From Bacteroidia bacterium (GTDB lineage: Bacteria; Bacteroidota; Bacteroidia; J057): DNA of 64,000 bases. Shown here in pieces: positions 51,798 through 60,465 of this stretch. The notes beneath the pieces are model-generated. The model ran no database searches. It saw only the letters and a program-made list of their open reading frames with translations, and was not told where the DNA came from. How positions within the stretch are numbered: position 1 is the first letter of the stretch; each line of letters starts with the position of its first letter. Made by a program: the position numbers and the translations under genes. The DNA is taken from positions 1-64,000 of the forward strand of contig JAUIGE010000007.1 in the NCBI GenBank assembly GCA_030430205.1, written 5' to 3'.

Positions 51798-52880
51798 ATG
51801 ATGAATATTATTGGACCTACTCTGCTTTTAGACAAAAAAAAATGTCTGCAACATCTGCGCAATATGCAGGACATGGCCTATGCCAATAACATCCAATTAG
51901 CTCCCCATGTTAAAACGCACCAATCCCTCAGAATTGGCAGATGGTGCCGAAAGTTGGGCATATCGGCCATCACGGTTTCTTCATTGGAAATGGCAGAACA
52001 ATTTGCTGATGATGGTTGGCAGGATATTACCTGGGCATTTCCCGTAAACATCCGTGCCATTGAAAAGATAAATCAGGTAGCCGAAAAATGTTCTTTAAGC
52101 CTCTATATCAATGAGTTAGACAGTGCCATTTTCCTTTCCCAACATGTATATTCACCTGTCAATTGCTTCATTGAGATTGATACAGGATACCACAGAAGTG
52201 GTATTGACCACCTCAATTACCCTCGCATAGATGCTTTGCTCAGTATTTTTCGAAAATCTGAAAGAATCCGATTCAGAGGTTTTTATACCCATGCAGGCCA
52301 CAGCTATGGAGCCAGATCCATTTCGGAGATTGAAGCCATTCATGAGGATACCCGCAGCAAATTACTTGCCCTGAAAGCACATTATGAAGCCCGGCATATA
52401 CATGCAGAACTGGCCCTGGGGGACACCCCTTCCTGCTCTGTAGCTACCCAATTTGAAGGGATTGATATCATTCGCCCTGGCAATTTTGTGTTTTATGACC
52501 TGATGCAGGAGCAAATAGGCAGCTGTAGGGAAGAAGATATCTCTGTGGTTCTCGCAGCTCCCATAGTAGAAATCCACTCGGAAAGACAAGAGCTGATTGT
52601 ACATGCCGGGGCTGTTCATCTTTCGAAAGATCGTATCACGGATGAAAATGGGCGGGTGATTTATGGAAAGGTAGTTTTACTGGAAAAAAGTGGCTGGGGA
52701 AAATCGCTGTCCGATGTTTACGTAACATCACTTTCACAAGAGCATGGGATTATCAGATGGGAAAATCCAGGCTTAGAAAAAATGAAGGTAGGAGACCTGC
52801 TCGGAATCCTACCTGTTCACTCATGCCTAGCGGCAAACCTGATGCGAAGCATCACCACCCTGGATGGGGAAATAATCTGA
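51798..52880 (+). CDS. PLP-dependent D-threonine aldolase/D-serine dehydratase-like protein
   Basis: This 360-residue protein is of the alanine-racemase-like fold III type. TLLLDKKKCLQHLRNMQ precedes LAPHVKTHQSLRIG, where Lys39 is the likely PLP lysine. FIEIDTGYHRSGID, RFRGFYTHAGHSYG and ELALGDTPSCS lead to the C-terminal domain with LIVHAGAVHLSKDR and VHSCLAANL, the His-Cys pair placed as for the zinc site of D-serine dehydratase. It probably cleaves or dehydrates a beta-hydroxy D-amino acid, or racemises. The gene faces the amidoligase run and its stop abuts that of the AstE-like gene. Confidence 0.85.
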   Translation: MMNIIGPTLLLDKKKCLQHLRNMQDMAYANNIQLAPHVKTHQSLRIGRWCRKLGISAITVSSLEMAEQFADDGWQDITWAFPVNIRAIEKINQVAEKCSLSLYINELDSAIFLSQHVYSPVNCFIEIDTGYHRSGIDHLNYPRIDALLSIFRKSERIRFRGFYTHAGHSYGARSISEIEAIHEDTRSKLLALKAHYEARHIHAELALGDTPSCSVATQFEGIDIIRPGNFVFYDLMQEQIGSCREEDISVVLAAPIVEIHSERQELIVHAGAVHLSKDRITDENGRVIYGKVVLLEKSGWGKSLSDVYVTSLSQEHGIIRWENPGLEKMKVGDLLGILPVHSCLAANLMRSITTLDGEII

Positions 52881-53840
52881 TTACTTCAGCCCCACTCCCA
52901 GGTGGATAATCCTTCCACCTGTTTGGTTGACGGGATTCACGCTTCTTCCAATAACAATACCGTCTTCGGGCGCGTGATACTCCCTGATGATATCGCCAAA
53001 TATATTTCGCACAATGGCAATTCTTTGCCCTTTCTTCACCAAATCAGTGATTTGGGGAGCTATCTCTAAAATGCCTCCGGCATTGGTATAAAGCCAGTAA
53101 GAAGTACTGCAATATACTGCAGGTTCAACTGGCTCCTCAATCGGATCCTCTATCATATTCAGGTCACTCATGACATTCATGGCACCTGTCACAGCTGTTT
53201 TTATCATTCCCCGCTGGAATCTATTGGGATCACCTGCTTCTACAGTGATGGCATGTATGCCCAATTCGCCAGCTGCGTTGCGCAAAGTGCCGTCATGGCC
53301 TTCATTGTTGACAATGATATCTGCATTTTGAAGCATAGCCATGCGTGCCGTAACCGGGTCATTCATATCTGAACGGATATAATAGGAATTCACCCGTCCG
53401 TTGCTTGCAGTATGCAGGTCAATCAGGTATTCAAAATGCCGAACGATTCTCTTGATAAAACGATATGCAAACACTTCGCTGGCATTACCATCAGCACGGC
53501 CTGGCATCAGGCGGTTGAGGTCATGGTCATCATTAAATTTTCGCTGATTAATCAGAAAACCCGGCACATTCACTACCGGAATTCCTACCAAAGTTCCCCG
53601 CAGCTTGTCCACATTGACATCTTTGAACACTCTTTGGATAACCGAAAGGCCATTGAGTTCATTTCCATGAACTGCTGCCGTAATACCTAAAATAGGGCCA
53701 TCTTCTTTGCCTCTACATACCAAAACAGGGAGCAAAATGGGCTGGGCCATTCCACTGGAAACCACATGTATCCAAAAACGGGCCTCTGTGCCTGGCTTTA
53801 CGAGAGAAAGGTCCAGGTCTTTAATAATGGGAATATTCAT
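52881..53840 (-). CDS. succinylglutamate desuccinylase/aspartoacylase-type M14 metallohydrolase
   Basis: This 319-residue cytosolic protein matches the AstE/AspA family of M14 zinc enzymes. ILGITAAVHGNELNGLSVI carries the zinc HxxE site, FLINQRKFNDDHDLNRLMPG holds the substrate loop, and FEYLIDLHTASNGRVNSYY supplies the third zinc ligand His. GELGIHAITVEAGDP follows, and the C-terminal part is a beta-rich domain. Family members cleave amide bonds of N-acyl amino acids, or peptide-type tags when near ATP-grasp ligases. It is 9 bases downstream of the ATP-grasp gene and is the last gene of the run. Confidence 0.88.
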   Translation of the reverse strand: MNIPIIKDLDLSLVKPGTEARFWIHVVSSGMAQPILLPVLVCRGKEDGPILGITAAVHGNELNGLSVIQRVFKDVNVDKLRGTLVGIPVVNVPGFLINQRKFNDDHDLNRLMPGRADGNASEVFAYRFIKRIVRHFEYLIDLHTASNGRVNSYYIRSDMNDPVTARMAMLQNADIIVNNEGHDGTLRNAAGELGIHAITVEAGDPNRFQRGMIKTAVTGAMNVMSDLNMIEDPIEEPVEPAVYCSTSYWLYTNAGGILEIAPQITDLVKKGQRIAIVRNIFGDIIREYHAPEDGIVIGRSVNPVNQTGGRIIHLGVGLK

Positions 53841-53849
53841 TCAAATAAG

Positions 53850-55292
53850 CTAAAGGGTTATTTCGTCCAACAAAGTGGGGTCATCATTCAGGGATTTAAA
53901 CAACCTTGTTCTGAATTTTCCCTTTTGATTGATCAGGGTTTGGGCCATTTTGTCAATGGCGATAAGAGAAAGGACCGTTTGGATATAGCCTTCAATCAGG
54001 TCATCGACACTAACGCCCAGTTTATTAAAGTCTCTTCTATCCATCATGACCAGCCGGGTGCTGTCAGAGGAAAATGTACCATCATCCAGTTTAATGGACA
54101 GATTTGTACCCAGGATACCCCAGGAGTCGGAGCTCTGGTCAAGGTGGTCTACCAGGGGCTGACTAGCCCTTCGGGCATAGATAGCCATGGGGCGCAGCCC
54201 CTCTTCAAAACTGCCCACCATCATGCGGATATCTGCTACAAAACTGTTGTTCTTGTTGTTGGGCATGGTGCCCACATGGTAATACTTGCCTTCGGAAGTG
54301 GTTGAGCTCCAACTGTAATTTCCAATAAGGCTTTGCACGATAAACATCTCATAATCAAACTCCTGCTCCATAAATGCATCCAACTCCTTCTGGTTTACAA
54401 TGGTATAAACTCCCTGTCCGGCATTGGCATAGGGGATTTTGACCACCGCCTGACCGCCCAGTTTTTTTACCCATAAAGGAATCTCATTTTTATGAACATC
54501 CCAGATGGTCTCAGGTGTCTTGATCGCAAGATCATAAGGGCGGATTTCCGCATTGAAAAAATCATAGGCCTTGGCAGCCATCATTTTATTGCGACCTCCT
54601 GCCAGACAGGAGATGATGGGGTTCAGGATCAGGGTTTTGGTATGAACCGGAATCCTTTCCCATGGCTTTTGAGTAACGTAGCGAAAAGCTGCCCTGATGG
54701 GATGCCAGATGCCGTCATTGTCCCTGATTTCCATCAAGTAGTCATTAAAGCGCACAGGAGGATCAGTATCCTGTCGATAAAAAGGCGCGAGCAAAACATC
54801 TTCCCCAAACACATCCGCCATGGCTGCAGCATAGCCGGAAGCTTCCATGTAGTTTTTGTCATAGATCACGGCCAGTCGCCCTGCTTGCTTAACTCTTCGG
54901 TTTTTGAGAACCCTGCGAAAGGTATTGGCCATATAGCGTTTGTATCCGCCTTGCTCCAGGTTATCATCCAGGAGGGGCATGGACTTCTGTCCACTTGGGC
55001 TGGAATTGGTCTCAATAACCACCATCTTACGATTACCTGCGGCATCTGTCACATGAAAGAGGTCTGCGCCAGCGTGGAAAAAGTGCCTGGGTTGGTAAGC
55101 CAATAATTCCGTCAATTTTTCTTTATCCACCTGTGGATTCAGGTGGCAGTACCTGTTTACCACCCGCTCGCTTCCCAGGTTCATAAAATAGGATACCAAG
55201 GGGTGAATCTGCGCATTGAGTGCCTTGGGGTACCAATGATTATTGGGTTCAAAGGTACCGGGATGGATTATTTCAATGGGTTCTTTTTGCAT
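53850..55292 (-). CDS. ATP-grasp-like ligase, probably circularly permuted
   Basis: This 480-residue protein shows ATP-grasp features in an unusual order. VVIETNSSPSGQKSMP near residue 91 could be the metal-binding ExN motif, which normally lies at the end; NPIISCLAGGRNKMMAAKAYD (about 224-244), QAVVKIPYANAGQGVYTI (nucleotide lysine and glycine loop, about 281-298) and YEMFIVQSLIG follow, and DIRMMVGSFEEG is further on. This order suggests a circular permutation. It should join a carboxylate to an amine using ATP. It lies 24 bases after the GshB/RimK-like gene and 9 before the AstE-like gene. No known substrate is evident. Confidence 0.75.
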   Translation of the reverse strand: MQKEPIEIIHPGTFEPNNHWYPKALNAQIHPLVSYFMNLGSERVVNRYCHLNPQVDKEKLTELLAYQPRHFFHAGADLFHVTDAAGNRKMVVIETNSSPSGQKSMPLLDDNLEQGGYKRYMANTFRRVLKNRRVKQAGRLAVIYDKNYMEASGYAAAMADVFGEDVLLAPFYRQDTDPPVRFNDYLMEIRDNDGIWHPIRAAFRYVTQKPWERIPVHTKTLILNPIISCLAGGRNKMMAAKAYDFFNAEIRPYDLAIKTPETIWDVHKNEIPLWVKKLGGQAVVKIPYANAGQGVYTIVNQKELDAFMEQEFDYEMFIVQSLIGNYSWSSTTSEGKYYHVGTMPNNKNNSFVADIRMMVGSFEEGLRPMAIYARRASQPLVDHLDQSSDSWGILGTNLSIKLDDGTFSSDSTRLVMMDRRDFNKLGVSVDDLIEGYIQTVLSLIAIDKMAQTLINQKGKFRTRLFKSLNDDPTLLDEITL

Positions 55293-55316
55293 GTTTTCCG
55301 CTTTAGCATTTTCCGC

Positions 55317-56339
55317 TCAAAGAAGGTTTTTTATCTCCTTTTCTACAAGCAAAAAATTCCATATAAATTCAGCTGTACGTTCGATTACCGGCTCTCCGGA
55401 TAGTTCCTGTGCAGGGAGGAATCCTCCGGCATTGGAAGCATTGATTTCAGATAAAATGCGCTTGCCGTCGTCGTCTTCCAGGGTATCAAAACCATAGATG
55501 ATCACCCCCTCTTTTTTGAGAGCAGCTGAAGTGATTTTTGCAATATTTTCCTCCTCTGCCGTTGGTTTTGAGGCAATAGCATGGCCTCCCATATTGACAT
55601 TGCAAAGCCATGAATCCTTAGCCGGCAGGCGCAGAGAGGCCCCTACGATTTTTCCGTTGACTACCAAAACCCGTTTATCGCCCTGTCCTACCCGCCTGAG
55701 GTATTTCATAGCAAGCAGACTTTCCTGGAGGCTTTCCCTCAATTTGGGGATATACTCCTGCCAGCTCAATTCGTCTTCTCCCTCCCAAACCCGATCGCCA
55801 TCAATTTTCACCAGGCCTCTGCCCCCAGCTTCGCTCAGGGGTTTCAGGACAATGGGAAATCGTTGACGAAAAGCGTCAACCTCCTCCAGGGTATGGCAAA
55901 GTTGAAGGGGAGGGCAAATGCCTGGAAAGTGTTGCAAATAGGCTTTAGAGCCTGTTTTGAGGATGCCGCCCGGGCGGTTGATGATCTTATCAGATCCCAG
56001 GGTTGATTCCAGCCACGCAAACCAATCTGGTGGATTGGGCTTGGGTAGCCGCAACAGCACCTGATGAAAAGCGGTGGGCGAATACGCCTGAGGGGAAGAA
56101 AACAAAGCCTCACGGCTATGTTCCAAATCAAAGGTGGAATCCACCTCAATCCCATACACTTTCTGCAATTTTTGTTTTACAAAAAACGGCTCATTTCCGG
56201 GATGCGCCCGGCTTATCACCACTATTTTTTTGCAAGCGGGATGACCGTACATAGCCCTGAGCAATGGGTACAGTGACTCATAGGCCTGGTGGTTGTGGTG
56301 ATCTGTGATCACCAACAGACGGACAAAGGAATTATTCAT
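55317..56339 (-). CDS. GshB/RimK-like ATP-grasp amidoligase
   Basis: This 340-residue cytosolic protein has the layout of glutathione synthetase/RimK ligases: an N-terminal Rossmann-like part (RLLVITDHHNHQAYESLY), VLLRLPKPNPPDWFAWL (usual 'RxxPP' motif), IINRPGGILKTGSKAYL, FPIVLKPLSEAGGRGLVKID (ATP lysine and glycine loop), DKRVLVVNGKIVGASLRLP and ILSEINASNAGGF, which carries the ExN metal motif. It should form amide bonds from ATP, a carboxyl and an amine. Its start overlaps the RRM gene by 4 bases. Two ligases and one hydrolase in a row imply a peptide-like product or tag. Confidence 0.88.
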   Translation of the reverse strand: MNNSFVRLLVITDHHNHQAYESLYPLLRAMYGHPACKKIVVISRAHPGNEPFFVKQKLQKVYGIEVDSTFDLEHSREALFSSPQAYSPTAFHQVLLRLPKPNPPDWFAWLESTLGSDKIINRPGGILKTGSKAYLQHFPGICPPLQLCHTLEEVDAFRQRFPIVLKPLSEAGGRGLVKIDGDRVWEGEDELSWQEYIPKLRESLQESLLAMKYLRRVGQGDKRVLVVNGKIVGASLRLPAKDSWLCNVNMGGHAIASKPTAEEENIAKITSAALKKEGVIIYGFDTLEDDDGKRILSEINASNAGGFLPAQELSGEPVIERTAEFIWNFLLVEKEIKNLL

Positions 56340-56698
56340 GAATTCCGAAAACCCCTTGGCCTTTTAGGCTGGGATTTGGGTTGACCCTTGGCATAGCCAG
56401 ACCAATCTTCTGAATCCTCTTCCTCCAGTTCGCGGGAAGATTTCTTTTTTTCAACATAATAGTCTGCCTCTAATCGGAGTCCCATCCACCTTTTCCCGTG
56501 GATGTTCTCAAGGACTTCCTCTGCCTCATCCTCATACACCATAGTAACGACAGCGGTGAAGGTTTCTAGTACAGGATCAGGATCTTCTGAAAAGGTCAAA
56601 TCTGATACCTCTCCATACTCCTCAATTAATTCTTGAAGTTCCTCCTCCAAAGCATCCGGGTGGAGGTTTGAAATAAGGATCTTTACTTTTTTCTGCAT
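56336..56698 (-). CDS. RNA recognition motif (RRM) protein with charged C-terminal tail
   Basis: This 120-residue protein has a single RRM (about 5-85). RNP2-like VKILISNLHPDALEEELQEL and the RNP1-like position TFTAVVTMVYEDEAEEVLE are present, but the usual aromatic residues of RNP1 (GFGFV) are weak. The tail (about 86-120) is acidic, then basic (SSRELEEEDSEDW, then KSQPKRPRGFRNS). Bacterial RRM proteins are usually short and bind RNA. The gene overlaps the amidoligase gene by 4 bases and follows the SET gene by 48 bases. It could be a target of the modifying enzymes encoded around it, but that is inference. Confidence 0.85.
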   Translation of the reverse strand: MQKKVKILISNLHPDALEEELQELIEEYGEVSDLTFSEDPDPVLETFTAVVTMVYEDEAEEVLENIHGKRWMGLRLEADYYVEKKKSSRELEEEDSEDWSGYAKGQPKSQPKRPRGFRNS

Positions 56699-56746
56699 GA
56701 TCAGCGGAAATATTGGATGAATTGAATGTTAAAATGTACGAAAATT

Positions 56747-57367
56747 TCAGGTCAAATCTTGATTTTTGGGGACAGAATTTAATTTTCTGTGCCTCAAAGC
56801 GTAAACCGACTTGTAACTATCGGGATTTTCTTTTAATTCTTCCAATTGAATTTGAATTTCTTGTGATAAAAATTGGAACAGGGGTTGATCCAACTTAAAC
56901 ATTTCAGGGATTGCCTGACGGATACTGCGATCCCAATCCTGGTAATACAGGTCAAAATCACTGGGTCTTATGGTTTTTCTGCACTTTTGGTTGCTGCAAC
57001 TCAGGTGCATCTCATACTCCAGGTTAAAAATGCCATACTCATCGGTAATTTGCTCACCCGCCTTTATATCACGAATCGCGATTTCAAAGCCATAACCTGT
57101 ACTGATCGTATTACAATCACAGCAGTGGTTGACAAATTTGGCAAAATCCCAACTCACAATATAAAATCCCCGCTCATCCACATAAGCATATTTCTCAATC
57201 TGATCCTGCATCGCAGGAGAATGACTCGCATATAATTCCGGTGAAATCTCCAATTCCAGACTGTCTTTAACATAGACTATCGTACCTTTGGGGATATCAC
57301 GGTTGGCGAAGACGCCATACCCTATTTGGTCATTAATAAATTTTAACTCTGTATTAGGATGAATCAT
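56747..57367 (-). CDS. SET-domain protein-lysine methyltransferase
   Basis: This 206-residue cytosolic protein has a SET domain. QIGYGVFANRDIPKGTIVYV holds the N-terminal GxG SAM-binding motif, DFAKFVNHCCDCNT is the NHxC pocket motif, and EQITDEYGIF gives the catalytic tyrosine. A cysteine pair (LSCSNQKCRK) follows as a partial post-SET element. The family transfers methyl from S-adenosylmethionine to a lysine side chain. It is the first gene of the minus-strand run and has no other neighbour upstream but a divergent sigma-factor gene. The substrate is not known. Confidence 0.88.
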   Translation of the reverse strand: MIHPNTELKFINDQIGYGVFANRDIPKGTIVYVKDSLELEISPELYASHSPAMQDQIEKYAYVDERGFYIVSWDFAKFVNHCCDCNTISTGYGFEIAIRDIKAGEQITDEYGIFNLEYEMHLSCSNQKCRKTIRPSDFDLYYQDWDRSIRQAIPEMFKLDQPLFQFLSQEIQIQLEELKENPDSYKSVYALRHRKLNSVPKNQDLT

Positions 57368-57459
57368 TGAATATTAGTTGTTAGTTTTCCAATGAAAATT
57401 TCTCCTAAGACGCAGGATGAAGGATTGAAGTAACACCACTACCCAAATTAATTGCAATT

Positions 57460-57467
57460 ATTTTTGA
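57460..57467 (+). promoter_or_regulatory. candidate -7 box (TATTTTTG) of the ECF sigma-factor gene
   Basis: TATTTTTG fits TAnnTTTG and ends 8 bases before the sigma-factor ATG at 57476, again suggesting a leaderless or nearly leaderless mRNA. Confidence 0.35.
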
Positions 57468-57475
57468 CAGCTTGA

Positions 57476-58027
57476 ATGAACGTTTCGGAGAAATCATATC
57501 AATCTGATGAACAACTCATAGAGCTTTACCTGAGAACGCAGAACGAGAACTACTTTAAATGTTTGTACAACAGACACTTATACCAGGTAAGCAGGCAGTG
57601 TAAAGGTTTTTGTAAAAACAGCGAAACAGCTCGCGATCTAAGCCAGGAAGTCTTTGTTAAAGTTCATCATCAACTCTATCAATTTCAAGGGAAATCCCGG
57701 TTTTCAAGTTGGCTTTTTCAGGTCACCCGAAATGTATGCCTGGATTACCTGAGGCGAGAGAAATCCCGCATGAAAAATGTTGAGTCAGAATTTCCCAAAG
57801 AGGCACTTCTGGAGCTGTTTGAAGAGGAAATAATGGAAAAAGAAGAGGCGCCTCTGCAACGTCTTCTTTCCACCCTTCCCCTTTTGGAAAAAGAAATTTT
57901 AATGATGAAATATGGTTTTGAATGGCCTATTGAAGAGATTGCAACCTTTATGGAAATGAGCGAAGGCGCTATCAAAATGCGCTTAAAACGTGCTAAAGAA
58001 AAACTAAAACATGAACGAATTTTTTAA
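57476..58027 (+). CDS. ECF-type RNA polymerase sigma factor
   Basis: This 183-residue protein has sigma region 2 (about 20-90: CLYNRHLYQVSRQCKGFC, TARDLSQEVFVKVHHQL and FSSWLFQVTRNVCLDYL) and region 4 (about 125-180: LPLLEKEILMMKYGFEWPIE, then EIATFMEMSEGAIKMRLKRA). The linker is longer than usual and Glu-rich. ECF factors bind core polymerase and direct it to a small set of promoters, normally under a membrane anti-sigma factor. No anti-sigma gene is next to it; the gene that overlaps its 3' end (by 17 bases) encodes an MscS channel. Confidence 0.92.
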   Translation: MNVSEKSYQSDEQLIELYLRTQNENYFKCLYNRHLYQVSRQCKGFCKNSETARDLSQEVFVKVHHQLYQFQGKSRFSSWLFQVTRNVCLDYLRREKSRMKNVESEFPKEALLELFEEEIMEKEEAPLQRLLSTLPLLEKEILMMKYGFEWPIEEIATFMEMSEGAIKMRLKRAKEKLKHERIF

Positions 58028-58859
58028 ATCAGATACAGGAAGTATCATCCTGGCGCTTAGTATTCTTCTATTCACCTTTATTATAGGATCTCTTTTCAAC
58101 CGCCTGATGAAGCGCATGCTCAAGCCTGACGAGAATGCATTTTTACTTGATAAAACTCCCTACGCATTTCTAAGGCGATCTTTGGTGGTTTTAATCTACC
58201 TGATTGGCTTTAGCATGGCGGTATTTTCTGTTCCCAGCCTTCGCTTTTTTGCAAAATCAATTCTCACCGGAGCAGGTATTTTGGCTCTTGCAGTAGGTTT
58301 TGCCTCCCAGGCTGCACTCGCCAACATCGTTGCGGGGGTGTTTATAGTGATTTTCAAACCCTTTAGGATTGGGGACCGCGTGACTATCCGGGAGACTATC
58401 TCCGGGATAGTCGAGGATATCACCCTCAGGCATACCGTGATTCGCAATTTTGAAAATCGCCGGGTCATCATCCCCAATTCGATTATCAGCAATGAAAGTA
58501 TCCTCAATGCCGACCTCATAGACCAAAGCGTCTGTAAATGGATTGAAATCAGCATTACTTATGATTCCAATATAGACAGGGCGAAAGCTATCATGCAGGA
58601 AGAGGCTGCCAATCATCCTCTTTTTGTCAACAGGCTTTCTGTAGAAGAGATAGCAGCAGGAGAGCATCCTATCTCCGTAAGGGTTTTGAGTCTTGATCAG
58701 GGTGTGGCCCGGTTGCGGGCCTGGGTTTGGGCAAAAAACAGTCCCGATGCCTTTGTCATCGGCTGTGACCTCAATGAAAGCCTCAAGAAAAGATTTGAGG
58801 CAGAAGGCATTAGCCTTGCCAAACCCCCAATGGATATAGATTTGAGAAAAAATTTCTAG
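58011..58859 (+). CDS. MscS-family mechanosensitive ion channel
   Basis: This 282-residue inner-membrane protein has three helices (about 11-30, 56-77, 84-112). TM3 carries the small-residue pore pattern of MscS (GILALAVGFASQAALANIVAGVF). A beta domain follows (FRIGDRVTIRETISGIVED and RRVIIPNSIISNESILNAD), then the C-terminal alpha/beta vestibule. The channel opens under membrane tension to release solutes after osmotic downshift. The start lies 17 bases inside the sigma-factor gene, so the two are one transcript. The overlap suggests coupled translation. Length and domain order are normal. Confidence 0.92.
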   Translation: MNEFFKSDTGSIILALSILLFTFIIGSLFNRLMKRMLKPDENAFLLDKTPYAFLRRSLVVLIYLIGFSMAVFSVPSLRFFAKSILTGAGILALAVGFASQAALANIVAGVFIVIFKPFRIGDRVTIRETISGIVEDITLRHTVIRNFENRRVIIPNSIISNESILNADLIDQSVCKWIEISITYDSNIDRAKAIMQEEAANHPLFVNRLSVEEIAAGEHPISVRVLSLDQGVARLRAWVWAKNSPDAFVIGCDLNESLKKRFEAEGISLAKPPMDIDLRKNF

Positions 58860-58872
58860 GCTTTCAGTCCTC

Positions 58873-60465
58873 CTATCCCAGGCGGCCCAGCAGCCGCTCC
58901 ACCTCTTCGAGGCTGTCAGCCTCGGCGGCTTTCTTATCTCTTACCCAACGCAAAATGCGTGGCTGATGCAGGACTACACCCGATTTGCGGCGTTTGGAAG
59001 GCTCGATGCCTTCAAATGCAAGCTCAAAGACAAGCTCTGCCTGTACCGAGCGCACGGGCCCAAAACGCTCCAGCGTATGCGCCTTTATCCACTGTTCCAG
59101 TTCCTCCACTTCCTCTTCCTGAAGGCCCTTGTCGGCTTTGGCCAAAGGCACAAGTTCCTCTTCTTTCCACACCGCCAGGGTGTAAGATGAGTAGCTTTTG
59201 GCCTGGGCACCCCGCCCCCGCTCCGCATAAATCAGCACAGCGACGATCCTCATAGGATCGGCTTTCCAACTCCAATGACGGCCGCTTTGGCGGCCGGCTG
59301 CATAGGGGGAGTCTTTATGCCTGAGCATAAATCCCAGGCTGCGAAAATCGCGGGCATAGGCCCGCAATTCGGCCAGTTGAGGCCATGCCTCAAATTCAAT
59401 CACCTCTGATAAGCTTATCAGGTCTGGCAAGTCTGCCCTTTCTATACATTCCACCAACTTTTCCCTGCGATAAACAAGCGGTTTTTCACGTATATCCTGC
59501 CCTTCCATTTCTAATAAATCATGTGCTATGAAATGGACAGGCACTTCCTTGACAACTTTGGCAGGGATGTTTTTTTTATTCAATCTACTTTGTAAAACAC
59601 TGAAAGGCAAGGGCATACCCTCCTTCCAGGCGAGCATGCTGCCTTCAATAACGGAGCCATCAGGCAAGGCCTTCAACAGCCTTTGCAATTCAGGAATCTT
59701 ATGACTGATCAGATCATCTTCTTTGCTCCAAAGAAAACATGCGCCTTCCCGAAGGATGATTTGTACGCCTATCCCTTCCCACAACCACTCTACCTGCCAT
59801 CCGGCAGGATCGCCGAGGCTTTCGACCTCCTCTTCCAAATCGGTTGAAAGGGAAAAAGGAAAGGGTCGGGATATATCATCCTTTTCATTCTCTGAAAAAA
59901 GAAGTTCCTGAAAGCTTTGCTTCTGTGGGTCCCACGCTTCCAACAGCCGATGAGAAATCGCATTTCTTTCCAGGCCGCTATGCTGCGCCAAAGCGAGTAC
60001 CAACTGCCTTTGGGTAATATTGGGGCGAAAAGAACCCGTTATCAGCTTGTTGAAAACCCATCTTTCATTTCCGTGAAGCTGGCTCCAGCTGTCCAGGATA
60101 AAGGCTTTTTTGACCGCCGCCCCTTTATCACTTATTTCCATCAGGTTTTCCATCCAACTGGCCAGGCTCTGGTCTGAGGCGTCCTGCGGAGGAGGCAAAA
60201 CCAAGGCAATGGTTTCGGCCCAGTCACCTGTGACGGCGTAAGACTCTTCCCATAGCCACACAGGCAGCTCGGCCATGGAAAAAGCCCATGTTTTCAACAG
60301 TAAATTTTGGGTCAGGCGGGGAGGTTTTTTGCCACAAAAAAGGGCAATCGCCCACAACTTATCGCTTTCAGTGGCCTTTTCCAGATAGGCTGCCAAAGCG
60401 GCGATTTTATCCTTTTCTTTTGTGCTTTGATCCAGATGAAGAAATAATTGGGTAAAAAGCTTCAT
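58873..60465 (-). CDS. LigB-type ATP-dependent DNA ligase-like protein lacking catalytic residues
   Basis: This 530-residue protein aligns by eye along its length with ATP-dependent DNA ligases of the type often linked to Lhr-like helicases: an N-terminal helical domain ([20 protein letters not shown]), an adenylation domain and an OB domain ([35 protein letters not shown]). The key motifs are changed. Motif I, normally WKWDGIR, is WLWEGIG, so the adenylated Lys is Leu228; motif III (normally DGE) is EGS with Ser276; motif IV (normally EGLMLK) is LGFMLR. Motif V Lys401 remains. It should be unable to form ligase-AMP. No frameshift is present. It overlaps guaC by 4 bases. Confidence 0.8.
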   Translation of the reverse strand: MKLFTQLFLHLDQSTKEKDKIAALAAYLEKATESDKLWAIALFCGKKPPRLTQNLLLKTWAFSMAELPVWLWEESYAVTGDWAETIALVLPPPQDASDQSLASWMENLMEISDKGAAVKKAFILDSWSQLHGNERWVFNKLITGSFRPNITQRQLVLALAQHSGLERNAISHRLLEAWDPQKQSFQELLFSENEKDDISRPFPFSLSTDLEEEVESLGDPAGWQVEWLWEGIGVQIILREGACFLWSKEDDLISHKIPELQRLLKALPDGSVIEGSMLAWKEGMPLPFSVLQSRLNKKNIPAKVVKEVPVHFIAHDLLEMEGQDIREKPLVYRREKLVECIERADLPDLISLSEVIEFEAWPQLAELRAYARDFRSLGFMLRHKDSPYAAGRQSGRHWSWKADPMRIVAVLIYAERGRGAQAKSYSSYTLAVWKEEELVPLAKADKGLQEEEVEELEQWIKAHTLERFGPVRSVQAELVFELAFEGIEPSKRRKSGVVLHQPRILRWVRDKKAAEADSLEEVERLLGRLG

